A DNA stretch of 64,000 nucleotides from Bog-473 sp963726135 (GCA_963726135.1 CAVSBE010000002.1:1-64000), one strand, 5' to 3'. Counted from the first letter of the stretch, positions 29,365 through 39,039 are shown. The notes: generated from the letters alone by a model not told the origin. Translations and numbers: made by a program.

Positions 29365-30573
29365 ATGGAGTTCCGCCGGATCAACGGCTTGCCGCCCTAC
29401 GTCTTCGCCACCATCAACGACCTGAAGGCGGAAGCGCGGCGAGCCGGCCGGGACGTGATCGACCTCGGTTTCGGGAACCCCGACCTCCCCTCACCCGACG
29501 TGGCGGTGAGCAAGCTCGCCGAGGCCGCGTACAACCCGCGTAACCACCGCTACTCCGCGTCGCGGGGGATCCCGAAGCTCCGCAGCGCCATCACCGATCT
29601 CTACCAGCGCAAGTTCGGCGTGCAGCTTGACCCCGACACCGAGGTGGTCACGACCATCGGGGCCAAGGAGGGGTTCTCGCACCTCATGTGGGTGCTGGTG
29701 GCTCCGGGGGACACGGCGCTCGTGCCGTCGCCCTCGTACCCGATCCACATCTGGGGACCGCTCTTCGCCGGCGCCGACGTGCGGCAGGTCCCCCTGCAGG
29801 GACCGGAGGTGGCGTCGGACGACGCGCCCGACCCCGGCGACGAGTTCTTCGACGGGCTCATGCACGCCTGGGAGGAGTCGTGGCCCAAGCCCAGGGTCAT
29901 CGTGCTCTCGTTCCCGCACAACCCGACGACGGCCTGCGTGGACCTCTCCTTCATGGAGCGGCTCGTCGGGTTCGCCCGCGAGCACGAGGTGGTCCTGGTG
30001 CACGACTTCGCCTACGCGGACCTGGGTTTCGACGGGTACGACCCGCCTTCCATCCTCCAGGTGCCCGGCGCGACCGACGTCGCGGTCGAGATCTACACGA
30101 TGACGAAGTCGTTCTCCATGGCCGGGTGGCGCGTCGGCTTCGTCGTGGGCAACCGCGAGATCGTCCAGGCGCTGACGAAGCTGAAGACGTACCTCGACTA
30201 CGGGACGTTCCAGCCGATTCAGATCGCCGCCATCGTGGCGATGAACGAGGCGCCGGACTACCCCAAGGAGATCAACCAGATCTACAGGTCACGCCGCGAC
30301 ACGCTGTGCGACGGACTCAATCGCATCGGGTGGCACCTGGTGCCCCCCAAGGGAACGATGTTCGTGTGGGCCCCCATCCCGGATCCCTACCGCGAGATGG
30401 GATCGCTGGAGTTCTCGAAGTACCTGGTCAACGAAGCCGGCGTCGCCACCTCGCCCGGCGTCGGGTTCGGGCCCGGCGGCGACGGCCACATCCGCTTCGC
30501 ACTGATCGAGAACGAGCAGCGCATCGGCCAGGCCGTGCGCCACCTCCGCGCCGCACTGACCAAGCTCGGCTGA
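29365..30573 (+). CDS. alaC: PLP-dependent aminotransferase, AlaC-like class I/II
   Basis: 402 residues. The opening FRRINGLPPYVFATINDLKA and IDLGFGNPDLPSP match the AlaC / putative LL-diaminopimelate aminotransferase-like group that makes alanine from pyruvate. The PLP Schiff-base Lys248 lies in MTKSFSMAGWRVGF, and the cofactor-binding Asp and Tyr lie in VLVHDFAYADLGF. ATG 29365 is nine bases after the LLM stop, so this is probably the last gene of the run. The frame is intact. The substrate assignment is by family. Confidence 0.85.
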   Translation: MEFRRINGLPPYVFATINDLKAEARRAGRDVIDLGFGNPDLPSPDVAVSKLAEAAYNPRNHRYSASRGIPKLRSAITDLYQRKFGVQLDPDTEVVTTIGAKEGFSHLMWVLVAPGDTALVPSPSYPIHIWGPLFAGADVRQVPLQGPEVASDDAPDPGDEFFDGLMHAWEESWPKPRVIVLSFPHNPTTACVDLSFMERLVGFAREHEVVLVHDFAYADLGFDGYDPPSILQVPGATDVAVEIYTMTKSFSMAGWRVGFVVGNREIVQALTKLKTYLDYGTFQPIQIAAIVAMNEAPDYPKEINQIYRSRRDTLCDGLNRIGWHLVPPKGTMFVWAPIPDPYREMGSLEFSKYLVNEAGVATSPGVGFGPGGDGHIRFALIENEQRIGQAVRHLRAALTKLG

Positions 30574-30583
30574 GGTCCGCCGC

Positions 30584-31462
30584 TCAGGGAAGGCCGGCGC
30601 CGGGGACGGTCGTGCGCACCTTCTCGATGGCGCCCTTGCGCTCCGCCCGGGCGACGGACGCGTGGCTGACCGGCGCCGTGACCAAGTACAGCGTCCGGCG
30701 GTCCTCGTCGCCCAGCATGCAGGCGTAGCAGTTCATGCTCGTGACCACCCGCTCGAGGACCTCGCCCCCCTCGACGACCCGGACGCACTCCGGCGCGTAG
30801 GCATTGGAGACCCAGATCGTGCCGTCCTCGCACAGGCAGATGCCGTCGGGGGCGACGCTCCCGAGCGCCGCCCACTCCCGGCGGTTGCCGAGCGTGCCGT
30901 CATCGGCGCGGTCGAAGGCCGTCAGCCGGGCGGCCGCGCTCTCGGCGATGATCAGGGTGCGCCCGTCCTCGGTGATGACCGTGCCGTTGGGAAAGGCGAT
31001 GTCGGCCGCGGCCTCGGAGCTCGAGCCGTCGGGGTCGACGCGGACGAGCGAGGCGGGGCCGACGACGCTGGCGTCGGCGGTGCCGTCGTAGATCCCGTCG
31101 AGGTCGAACCCGAAGTTCCCCGCGTAGGCCTGGCCGTTGGACGCGACCACCATGTCGTTGGCGTGCCAGGTTGCCCACGGGGTCAGGACGCCGTGGCGCA
31201 CCAGCGACCCGTCCGGTTCGCGGCGCACGACGGCGCGGTCGAGCCGCGAGTTGATGAGGAGGCGGCCGTCGGGGAGCCAGCCCAGCCCGGCGGGCTCGCC
31301 GTCGAATGCGACCTCGGTCCGGCGCTCGCCCTCCGGCGAGACCGAGAACACGGCGTGGTCGAAGAAGTCCGAGTACCACAGGCGCCCCTCGTGCCAGCGC
31401 GGGCACTCCCCGAAGAACAGTCCGGACAGGAACGGCTCGGCGGTCAGGGTCTCGCTCGACAC
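30584..31462 (-). CDS. SMP-30/gluconolactonase family protein
   Basis: A 292-residue six-bladed propeller lactonase. It shows the metal-binding Glu in SGLFFGECPRWHEGRLWYSD, the Asn in ATWHANDMVV, and the Asp in VAPDGICLCEDGTIWVSNA-type sequence. GTG 31462 was chosen because GGAGG is eight bases upstream. Members hydrolyse sugar lactones or similar esters in a Ca/Zn-dependent way. It is convergent with the aminotransferase gene and divergent from plsC. Confidence 0.85.
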   Translation of the reverse strand: MSSETLTAEPFLSGLFFGECPRWHEGRLWYSDFFDHAVFSVSPEGERRTEVAFDGEPAGLGWLPDGRLLINSRLDRAVVRREPDGSLVRHGVLTPWATWHANDMVVASNGQAYAGNFGFDLDGIYDGTADASVVGPASLVRVDPDGSSSEAAADIAFPNGTVITEDGRTLIIAESAAARLTAFDRADDGTLGNRREWAALGSVAPDGICLCEDGTIWVSNAYAPECVRVVEGGEVLERVVTSMNCYACMLGDEDRRTLYLVTAPVSHASVARAERKGAIEKVRTTVPGAGLP

Positions 31463-31553
31463 GGTGCACCTCCAGGAGTGATCGACCGGCCCGCAGTACA
31501 GCACAGCTCGACTTTGCGGTGCGCCGGGCCGCGTCGAGACCTACATTGGGACC

Positions 31554-32236
31554 GTGACGTACTGGGTGCTCAAGGCGGTCCTGACCCCGATCTTCTTCGT
31601 CCTGTACCGGGTCAAGGTGGAGGGGCGGGAGCACATCCCCCGGCACGGCCCCGCCGTGCTGGCGGCCAACCACCAGTCGTTCTGCGACTCCTTCTTCATC
31701 CCTCTCGTTGTCCGGCGCAAGGTGACGTTCCTCGCCAAGGCGGAGTACTTCGACTCGTGGAAGACGGCGTGGTTCTTCCGGGCGGCCGGCCAGATCCCCA
31801 TCCGGCGGGCCGGGGGAGCGCGTCGGAGCGTGCGCTCGACACGGCGCGCAACGACGTCCTCGGCAAGGGGAACATCCTCGGCCTGTACCCCGAGGGCACA
31901 AGGACCGTCGACCAGTACGTGCACAAGGGACGAACCGGAGTGACGAGGCTGTCGCGCGAATGCGGGGTGCCGGTCATCCCGGTCGGGGTCGTCGGCACGG
32001 TCGAGGTGCAGCCGGTCAACTCCAATTTCATGCGGCCGTTCAAGACCGTGATCATCCGCTTCGGCGCACCCATGCAGATGGACCCGCCGGAGAACCCCGA
32101 CGACCCTCTGGAGAACCACGATCACGCCCAGTGCCGCGCCTTCACCGACCGGCTGATGCGGGAGATCGCCCGGCTCTCCGAGCGCGAGTACGTCGACGAG
32201 TACGTGCCCTCGCGCACGAGCGCGGCCGCCGCGTGA
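31554..32236 (+). pseudogene. plsC: 1-acyl-sn-glycerol-3-phosphate acyltransferase (PlsC family), frameshifted
   Basis: A membrane-associated acyltransferase of phospholipid synthesis. The catalytic HX4D is NHQSFCD (His40, Asp45), and the substrate-binding Pro-Glu-Gly-Thr-Arg box is YPEGTR. The frame breaks at about 31817 in a G run (GGGGGAGCG), where one more G restores IRRAGGSASERALDTARND. The total span of 683 bases is not a multiple of three. GTG 31554 is the start. The conserved halves argue for a sequencing error. It is the first gene of a plus-strand pair with the ACT-domain gene. Confidence 0.8.
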
Positions 32237-32310
32237 GCGAATCCGCAGCACAGGCGATTCGTAAGCAATCCGAAACAGGCAGTTCACATTGAGCGCCTAA
32301 CGTCTGCCCC

Positions 32311-32571
32311 ATGGCTGGCTACATCGTGCGGATCGCCCTGCCCGACCGGCCGGGGGCCCTCGGCCTGGTGGCCAGCAGGATCGGCGCCGTCGGGGGCGAC
32401 ATCGTGGCCATCAACATCCTCGAGCGCGACGCGGGGAACGCGGTCGACGAGTTCGTCATCGAGATCGGCGGCCACCATCTCATCGAGCTCCTGCAGAGCG
32501 AGATCCACGAGGTGGACGGCGTCACCGTCCTGGAGATCCGGGCGGCGGACTCTACGACGCCGGCGGGCTGA
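32311..32571 (+). CDS. ACT-domain protein
   Basis: An 86-residue stand-alone ACT domain. YIVRIALPDRPGALGLVASRIG-type N-terminal sequence with the Gly at the strand-helix turn marks the amino-acid-binding loop. Such single-domain proteins usually dimerise and sense small ligands. The last 20 bases overlap, tail to tail, the end of the SufR-like regulator gene on the other strand. Confidence 0.8.
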   Translation: MAGYIVRIALPDRPGALGLVASRIGAVGGDIVAINILERDAGNAVDEFVIEIGGHHLIELLQSEIHEVDGVTVLEIRAADSTTPAG

Positions 32572-33241
32572 CGACGTAGGCGCACACGTGCGCCCCGTCC
32601 ATGAGGTGTGCCACCCGGCGCACCGTCGCACCGGGAAGCGCGTCGCGGATGAAAGCCAGTTCGCTCGTGCAGGCCTGTGAGAACCCGTGGGCGACGGTGA
32701 GGATGGCGCAGTTGTGCTCGGTGATCCGCCAGCTGCCGTCGGGCAGCCGTTCGGCCTCGGCGAGGTAGCCGTCCTCGTCCAAGATGGCGGTCAGCGCGGC
32801 GACCTGCTCGTCGAAGGGGAGGTTGGCGGTCCGGGGGAGGGCGCCGGCGACGCGCCGCTTGCGCCGCGACTCGAAGAGCTCGTCGACCTGGGGGGCGCCC
32901 GGACCGCCCAGGTAGCCCAGGAGCTCGGTCGTGAGGTCGCCGTAGCGCTTCGGGTAGAGCGCCTCGGCTGCTGCGGTCAGCTCGTAGACATGGCGGGGAC
33001 GTCCCCGCCGCGCCCCGGACGCGACCTCGTCGTGGTGCACGAGGAGCCCGTCCTCGTCGAGGCGGCCCAGCTGCAGGCGGACGGCGGCGGGCGTCAGGCT
33101 CAGCGCGGCAGCCACCGCGGAGGCGTCGAGCGGCCCCTGGCGCTTCAGGAGGTTCAAGATGGCCCGCCGCGTCGTCGGCAGCTGCTGCAGGGGCGACTCC
33201 GACCCGGAGGTGCCGGCCGGTGCGGCGGATTCGGGCGTCAC
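32552..33241 (-). CDS. SufR/ArsR-like winged-helix transcriptional regulator with C-terminal cysteines
   Basis: 229 residues. An N-terminal winged helix (TRRAILNLLKRQGPLDASAVAAALSLTPAAVRLQLGRL pattern, residues about 25-65) is followed by the wing HDEVASGARRGRPRHVYELT. The C-terminal part has three spaced Cys (EHNC, SQAC, HVC), as in SufR-type regulators that bind an Fe-S cluster. Binding of a cluster here is inference. GTG 33241 overlaps the queA-like TGA, so the regulator is translated with the enzymes it may control. It has no linked suf operon. Confidence 0.75.
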   Translation of the reverse strand: MTPESAAPAGTSGSESPLQQLPTTRRAILNLLKRQGPLDASAVAAALSLTPAAVRLQLGRLDEDGLLVHHDEVASGARRGRPRHVYELTAAAEALYPKRYGDLTTELLGYLGGPGAPQVDELFESRRKRRVAGALPRTANLPFDEQVAALTAILDEDGYLAEAERLPDGSWRITEHNCAILTVAHGFSQACTSELAFIRDALPGATVRRVAHLMDGAHVCAYVVSPPAS

Positions 33242-34335
33242 GGCAGGATCAGGTGAACGTCGCCGAACTCGTGCCACAGGTAGCCCTCGTCCAGCGCGGC
33301 GGCGTAGGACGCCTGGAGCAGCGGCCGCCCGGCGATCGCCTCGAGCATGGCGAGATGCGAGGCCTCGGGCTCGTGCCATCCGGTCAGGAACCCGTCGATG
33401 GAGCGGACGGGCCGCTCGGACGACACCACCGTCTCGGTCCATCCCTCGCTCGGGTGTACGTGCCCGTGTTCGTCCACCACCGACTCGAGCGCGCGCACGA
33501 CGGTCGTGCCGACGGCGATGACGCGTCCGCCGGAGCGGCGGGTGTCATTGATGCGGTGGGCCGTGGGCAGCGACACCCGGAAGTACTCCGCGTAGGGCGG
33601 CTCGTTGGCCTCGAGCGAGGCGACGCCCGTGTGCAGCAGGAGGGGCGCCACGCCGACTCCCTTGGCGACGAGCCTGGTGAGCACCTCGGGAGTGAAGGGG
33701 CGCCCGGCACTCGGCATCTCGGCCGAGCCCGGCTCGGTGACGTAGACGTTCTGGTAGGCGGCGATCGGGTAGCTGCCCCGCACGTAGCCGTAGCGGATCG
33801 GTCGCCCGTGGCGGGCCAGGAAGCTGTGCAGGCGCTCGGGCGTCTCGATCCGCGAGACCCACAGGCGGACGCCCATCCCACCGGGGCCGGGGGAGTAGGC
33901 GGCCAGCAGCGCGACGTGGGCCCCGTCCGCGAGCTCCATGACGTCGCCCGGGCTCGCGCCCAGGTGCGGCTCCCCATCGCGGCGGACCTCGACCGTCCAC
34001 AGGCCCGCCGGCAACTTCGTCGAGAGGTGCACCTGGACGGCCGCGCCGTCCGGCGCGGTCCCGTCGAGCTCGGCGGCCAGGGTCCCCGAGGTGTTGATGA
34101 CCACGAGGTCGCCCTCCTCGAGGAAGCGGGGCAGTTCGGAGAAGTGGGAGTGCACGAGCGACCCGTCGGACTTGGTCGCCACGAGCATGCGCACCGCATC
34201 ACGGGTCATCCCACGGTTCTCCGGTGGCGAGGGCGCTTCGAGCTCGGGCGGCAACGAGAAGGAGAGGGGATGGAGCTCCGGGAGGCGGGCGGCGACCGGG
34301 GCCTCCAGCCGAGGTGCCGTCACGGCGGCGCTCAT
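33238..34335 (-). CDS. QueA-like SAM:tRNA ribosyltransferase-isomerase family protein, diverged
   Basis: 365 residues aligning along the QueA fold (FLEEGDLVVINTSGTLAAEL, GRPIRYGYVRGSYPIAAYQNVYVTEPGSAEMPSAGRPFT-type core, IAVGTTVVRALES). True QueA has NDTRV at the position that here reads NTSGT, so a conserved Asp/Arg pair is missing. The rest of the queuosine pathway is not nearby. Actinobacterial paralogues of this type are known to me only as annotations, so a different substrate is likely. ATG 34335 overlaps the SDR stop (ATGA) and the end overlaps the regulator start (GTGA). Confidence 0.75.
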   Translation of the reverse strand: MSAAVTAPRLEAPVAARLPELHPLSFSLPPELEAPSPPENRGMTRDAVRMLVATKSDGSLVHSHFSELPRFLEEGDLVVINTSGTLAAELDGTAPDGAAVQVHLSTKLPAGLWTVEVRRDGEPHLGASPGDVMELADGAHVALLAAYSPGPGGMGVRLWVSRIETPERLHSFLARHGRPIRYGYVRGSYPIAAYQNVYVTEPGSAEMPSAGRPFTPEVLTRLVAKGVGVAPLLLHTGVASLEANEPPYAEYFRVSLPTAHRINDTRRSGGRVIAVGTTVVRALESVVDEHGHVHPSEGWTETVVSSERPVRSIDGFLTGWHEPEASHLAMLEAIAGRPLLQASYAAALDEGYLWHEFGDVHLILP

Positions 34336-35048
34336 GTCACCGCTCCGGCCGACACGAGGTCGGCGGCCCGGTAACGCCCGCTCGGACGGTCGCCCCGGAT
34401 CAGCTCCAAGAAGGCGGGCACGACGGTGGCGGGTTCGGGCCGGTCGGAGATGTCCTCGCCGGGGAACGCGGCCTGGTGCATCGCGGTGCGCAGGTCGCCC
34501 GGGTCGACGGACCACACGCTCAGCGCGGGGAACTCGGCGGCCAGAACCGCACCGAGGTGCTCGAGCGCGGCCTTGCCGGCCCCGTAACCGCCCCAGCCCT
34601 CGTACGCCTCCACGGCGGCGTCCGACGTGACGTTGAGCACGCGGGGGTGCGGCGCGTCGAGGAGCAGGGGGAGCGCGTCCTGCACGAGACCGAGGGGCGC
34701 CACGACGTTGACCTCGAAGGCCACGCGCAGATCACCCAGCGGGTAGTCGGCCAACGACGGGAGCGGGGAGGCCCCGAGCGTCCCCGCGTTGTTGACCACG
34801 AGGTCGACGCCGCCGAGGTCGAAGGCGGCGCCCACCAGCTCGTGACGGTGGTCGGCGTCGGTGATGTCGCCCGGCACGGCGACCACGTGGGCGCCGGCCG
34901 CCGCCCGGGTGCGGACGAGATCGGCCGCGGCGCCGAGCGTGGCCGGGTCGCGTCCGTCGATCACGAGCGACCATCCCGCCCCCGCCAGCCCCGATGCCAG
35001 AGCCTCCCCGAGCCCACGGGATGCCCCTGTCACGATTGCCACGCTCAT
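34332..35048 (-). CDS. short-chain dehydrogenase/reductase
   Basis: A 238-residue classical SDR. It shows the NAD(P) motif TGASRGLG (N-terminal), VVNNAG, and the catalytic Ser and Tyr-x3-Lys in NVTSDAAVEAYEGWGGYGAGKAAL-type sequence (YGAGK). ATG 35048 follows a GGGTGGG ribosome site. It is the first gene of a three-gene coupled operon with the QueA-like protein and the SufR-like regulator. The substrate is unknown. Confidence 0.85.
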   Translation of the reverse strand: MSVAIVTGASRGLGEALASGLAGAGWSLVIDGRDPATLGAAADLVRTRAAAGAHVVAVPGDITDADHRHELVGAAFDLGGVDLVVNNAGTLGASPLPSLADYPLGDLRVAFEVNVVAPLGLVQDALPLLLDAPHPRVLNVTSDAAVEAYEGWGGYGAGKAALEHLGAVLAAEFPALSVWSVDPGDLRTAMHQAAFPGEDISDRPEPATVVPAFLELIRGDRPSGRYRAADLVSAGAVT

Positions 35049-35089
35049 GGCTGCCCACCCTTCCGAGCGGCGGTCCGCTCTTCCGCGTA

Positions 35090-35110
35090 AATATAACAAG
35101 GATTTCCTTG
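35090..35110 (-). promoter_or_regulatory. AT-rich palindrome and -10-like element upstream of the SDR/QueA-like/regulator operon
   Basis: CAAGGATTTCCTTG (35097-35110) is a perfect 6-bp inverted repeat with a two-base centre in an otherwise GC-rich region. On the minus strand it is followed directly by TATATT (35095-35090), a good -10 hexamer. An operator in the promoter spacer is the simplest reading; a weak terminator for the gene on the other side is the alternative. Confidence 0.4.
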
Positions 35111-35130
35111 CTTTATTTCGTCCAGAGCGC

Positions 35131-37221
35131 TCAGCCCGGCGCGGGATCGACCTCCTGGGACGAGGCGGCCGGAGTGGCACTGCCGGCGAAGTTGCCGTCG
35201 CCCCCGTAGGTGGCGGTGAGGGAGCCGGTGCCGACGGGCAGCGTGGCGGTGGTGAGGGTCGCCTGGCCGTTCGACACGCTGCCGCTGCCGATGACGGTGC
35301 CGTCGTCGAAGAAGGTGACCGTGCCGGTCTCGCCGGAGCCGGTCGCCGGGAACACGCTCGCCGTGAGGGTGACCGGCTGCCCCAGCGTGGACGGGTTGGC
35401 CGAGCTGCCCAGGCCCAGGGCGGTCTGCGCCCGGCTCACCGTGACCAGCGCGGCGCTGCCCGACGCGCTCACCGCGAAGTCGGGGTCCCCGCTGTAGGAG
35501 GCCGTGATGGTGTTGCCGCCGAGCGGCAGCGTCGTGAGGAGCATGCTGGTGGTGGTCACTCCCGCGGTCGTCGTCAGCGTCGACGTGCCGAGCGGCGCGC
35601 CGTTGTCGCTGAAGGTGACGCTCCCGGTCGGGTTCGTCGGCCCGCCGCCCGCGGCCACGGTGGCGGTGAACGAGACGGCCTCGCCGGAGGTCGACGTGGA
35701 CGACGACGCCGTGACCGTCGTCGTGGTGGCGAGCGGTGCGACCGTCTCGGTGAGGGCCGCCGTCGACGTGAGGAAGTCGGCGCTCCCGCCGTAGGTGGCA
35801 ACGACCGAGTGGGTCGCGTCGGCGTCGTAGGTCTCGCTGCAGGTGACCTGGGGCGCGTCGCTCGACGAGAGTGCGAGCGACGCGCAGCCCGCGACGGGGC
35901 TCCCGTCGTCGTGCAACGACACCGTGCCGGCCACAGTGCCGGCGCCCGGCGCCGCGGCCGACACCGCCACCGTGTAGGTGACCTGCTGGCCCGGGACGGC
36001 GTCGGCGGGTGCGGCCTCGATGGTGACGTCGGCGGCGTCCGGCTTCACGACCTGCGCGTCCACCGGGGAGGTGCTGGGGCCGAAGAGGACGTCCCCGCCG
36101 TAGCTCGCGGTGACCGGCTGCGATCCCACCGGGAGGTTCGCGGTGTCGAGGGTGGCGGTGGTCTCCCCGGCTGCGGTCGCCACCGGTGTGCTCCCGAGCA
36201 GGACGCCTCCGGCGGAGAACGCCACCGAGCCGGTCGGGTCGGATCCCGAGGCGGGCGTCACGGTGGCCGTGAACCGCACGTCCTGTCCGAACACCGATGC
36301 GGGGACGGAGCTCGTGACGCCGACGGCCGTGGCCATGGCCGCGGCGCCACCGACGAGGCCGAGCGCGCCCGCGTGCGAGTAGTCGGCTGTCGCACCATTG
36401 CGCACGGTGGCGAACGTCCCGCTGATGGCGCTGTCCGCCACGGCGTACTCGGCGCCCGACGGGGGAGTGAAACCGCTCTCGAACACCGGGGCCACGCTCC
36501 CGTCGAGCGACAGCGCACCATTCACGATCCTGCCGTAGGCCGACGGTGAGATCGGCGGACCGTCGATCCCGAAGGCGAGCAGCCCGCTCGGCGCATTGGT
36601 CAGCGTGGAGGAGGTCCCGAGAGTGAGCACACCACCCGGAGCGACCCCGACGGTGCCCGCGTTGGTGAGGCTCGACCCGGCGGCGTTGCCGACGGTGACC
36701 GTGCCGATCACGTCGAAGGCCCCCGTGTTGGTGACGGGCCCGTCGAGAGTCAGTGTGGCCGTGCCGGGGCTCGAGGGCCCGGCGGTCAGCGCCCCGTCGT
36801 TGTCCAGTCCCGAGGAGACCGACAGGCCCGCGCCGCCTGACCGGGCGTCCCCGGCGCCTCCGGTGCCGACCGACAGCGTGCTCCCCTTCGCAACGGTGAG
36901 CTCGCCGACGACGGCGGTCGCGTTCTGGTCGACGACCGTGGCGCCGCCGGGGATGCACGCGTCGACGCCGGTGCCGTCGGGCACGCCGGCGCTCCAGTTG
37001 GCAGCGGTGCCCCAGTCCGTCGTGCCGCCGCCGCCGGTCCAGGTGTCGGTGCAGCCGAGCACCGTGTCGGCCGCGGGCGCGACGCCGATGCCGGTGGCGC
37101 CGTAGAGCGCCAGGCTCCCGGCGACCGCCACCAGGCCGGCCACGGTTGCGCCGAGCGTCCGGACCGGGTGCCGGCGGGCTCCGCGGCGTGCGCCCCGCGG
37201 AATCGGATGGCGAGGTACCAC
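35131..37221 (-). CDS. secreted protein with parallel-beta-type N-terminal region and four bacterial Ig-like (Big_3/Big_5 type) domains
   Basis: 696 residues. GTG 37221 follows GGGAGGG and gives an Arg-rich N-region plus a signal helix (TLGATVAGLVAVAGSLALYG). Residues about 45-300 are a Gly/Thr-rich region (WTGGGGTTDWGTAANWSAG, SLTNAGTVGVAPGGVLTLG) like autotransporter or pectate-lyase-like repeats. Then come four Ig-like domains of about 90 residues, each with the TGSVTF-DNG-x-LG core and an ending such as ITASYSGDPDF. The second has a Cys pair. No enzyme motif or anchor is seen. An adhesin-like surface role is inferred. Confidence 0.8.
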   Translation of the reverse strand: MVPRHPIPRGARRGARRHPVRTLGATVAGLVAVAGSLALYGATGIGVAPAADTVLGCTDTWTGGGGTTDWGTAANWSAGVPDGTGVDACIPGGATVVDQNATAVVGELTVAKGSTLSVGTGGAGDARSGGAGLSVSSGLDNDGALTAGPSSPGTATLTLDGPVTNTGAFDVIGTVTVGNAAGSSLTNAGTVGVAPGGVLTLGTSSTLTNAPSGLLAFGIDGPPISPSAYGRIVNGALSLDGSVAPVFESGFTPPSGAEYAVADSAISGTFATVRNGATADYSHAGALGLVGGAAAMATAVGVTSSVPASVFGQDVRFTATVTPASGSDPTGSVAFSAGGVLLGSTPVATAAGETTATLDTANLPVGSQPVTASYGGDVLFGPSTSPVDAQVVKPDAADVTIEAAPADAVPGQQVTYTVAVSAAAPGAGTVAGTVSLHDDGSPVAGCASLALSSSDAPQVTCSETYDADATHSVVATYGGSADFLTSTAALTETVAPLATTTTVTASSSTSTSGEAVSFTATVAAGGGPTNPTGSVTFSDNGAPLGTSTLTTTAGVTTTSMLLTTLPLGGNTITASYSGDPDFAVSASGSAALVTVSRAQTALGLGSSANPSTLGQPVTLTASVFPATGSGETGTVTFFDDGTVIGSGSVSNGQATLTTATLPVGTGSLTATYGGDGNFAGSATPAASSQEVDPAPG

Positions 37222-37375
37222 GATGCCCTCCCAGCGTCTTTGTGCGGGCGCGCCCGACAGTCCCCCACGCCTCGCAGTGTTCCCCCTCAGTCTGCTCCCT
37301 CGGGCTCCGGACCGGTAGGGGCAATGAGCGGCGGGGCACCGCAGCATCCGCACGCCGCCCCGCCCGGTGGAGGGG

Positions 37376-38921
37376 CTAGGCCGGTTCGGCGGCCGCCCAG
37401 CCCATCGACTTCTCGACGGCGCGGCGCCAACCCACGTGGACCGCGTCGGCCAGGTCCGCCGGCAGCTGTGGCTCGAAGGTGCGCTCGGCCTCCCAGAGCC
37501 CGGCCAGCTCGCCGAGCGAGGACCACATCCCCTCGGCCAGCCCGGCCACGGTCGCCGCGCCCAGCGCGGTCGACTCGAGCGAGCGCGGCCGGGCCACGGG
37601 CATGCGGCTCTGCTCGGCCTGCAGCTGCAGGAGGAGGTCCATGGCGGCGGCACCCCCGTCCGCCCGCAGCGCCGACAGTGGGTGAGCCGAGGCGGCGGCC
37701 ATGGCATCGGTCATGTCGCGCACCTGGAAGGCCATCGCCTCCACACAGGCCCGCGCCAGCTGCGCGCGTCCCGCCCCGCGGGTCAGCCCGGTGACGATGC
37801 CGCGGGCCCGGGGGTCCCACCACGGGCTGCCGAGCCCCGTGAGTGCGGGCACGAACGTGACGCCGCCGCTGTCGGGGACCGACGCCGCCAGCGGGCCCAC
37901 CTCCTCGGCCGAGGCGATGATGCCGAGGCCGTCGCGCAGCCACTGGATGGCGGCTCCCGACACGAAGGCCGACCCCTCGAGCGCGTAGGCGACGCCGCCG
38001 TGGGCGCCGTCGGCGTGCTCCCCGAGGTCCCACGCGCAGCTGACCGTCAGTCCCTCTGGTGCGGCCGGGCGTTCCGCCCCCGCGTTGGCGAGCGCGAAGC
38101 TGCCGGTGCCGTACGTGACCTTCACCATGCCCGGCTCGAAGCAGGCCTGCCCGAACAGCGCCGCCTGCTGGTCGCCCAGGACGCCCGAGACCGGGACGCC
38201 GTCGAGCACGTCGGACGCCGGGCCGAGGCCGGCCAGCGCGGCGGTGCCGAAGCGCCCGGCCGACGGGCGTACCTCGGGCAGCGCGGGCAGCGGCACGCCG
38301 AAGACGTCGCACAGCTCGGCGGACCAGGCCAGCGACGCCGTATCGAGCAACAGGGTGCGGCTGGCGTTGGAGGGGTCGGTGGCGTAGACGCCGCCCGCCG
38401 GTCCACCGGTGAGGTTCCACAGGACCCAGGTGTCCACCGTGCAGAAGGAGAGCCTCGGGTCGCCCGGCGGCCAGCGCCAGGTCGCCGGAGCGCAGCAGCC
38501 AGGCCGCCTTGGTCGCGCTGAAGTACGGATCGAGCACCAGCCCGGTCGTGGCGCGCACGAGCGGCAGGTGGCCCGCCTCCGTGAGCTCGGCGCACAGCGC
38601 CGCGGTGCGCCGGTCCTGCCAGACGATGGCGCGGTGCAGCGGCTGCCCGGTGGCGCGATCGAACGCCACCAGGGTCTCGCGCTGGTTCGTGATGCCGAGG
38701 GCGGCGACGGTGTCGCCGGACCCGGCGAGGCGGGCACCGACCTCGGCCAGCGTCGACCGCACGGCGCCCCAGATCTCGGCCGGATCATGCTCGACCCAGC
38801 CCGGGCGGGGGAAGTGCTGGGTCAGCTCGCGGTAGGCCACGTCGGCCACGGCGCCCCGCTCGTCGACCACGACCGCGCGCACGCCGGTCGTGCCCGCATC
38901 GATCGCGACGACCTTGGCCAT
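37376..38921 (-). pseudogene. glpK: glycerol kinase, frameshifted
   Basis: A FGGY-family kinase making glycerol-3-phosphate. The N-terminal half (VVAIDAGTTGVRAVVVDERG, ITNQRETLVAFD, IVWQDRRT) and the C-terminal half (VSGVLGDQQAALFGQACFEPG, KVTYGTGSF, ALTGLGSPWWDPRARG) are both highly conserved. They lie in different frames, switching at about 38460. The total span of 1546 bases is not a multiple of three. Corrected length is about 514 residues, normal for GlpK. ATG 38921 starts it. The upstream ugp-type transporter may supply glycerol-phosphate, but the genes are 24 kb apart. Confidence 0.85.
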
Positions 38922-39039
38922 GGGTGTGTGACGCTAACGCCTCGCGGCGTTTCGGCGCCCTGGCGGCCCCCGCTCCCGGCCTTCTCGCGCAAACAATCGC
39001 GAGCGGCCCGTGACCTGCACGGATGATGCGTGGATGTGG

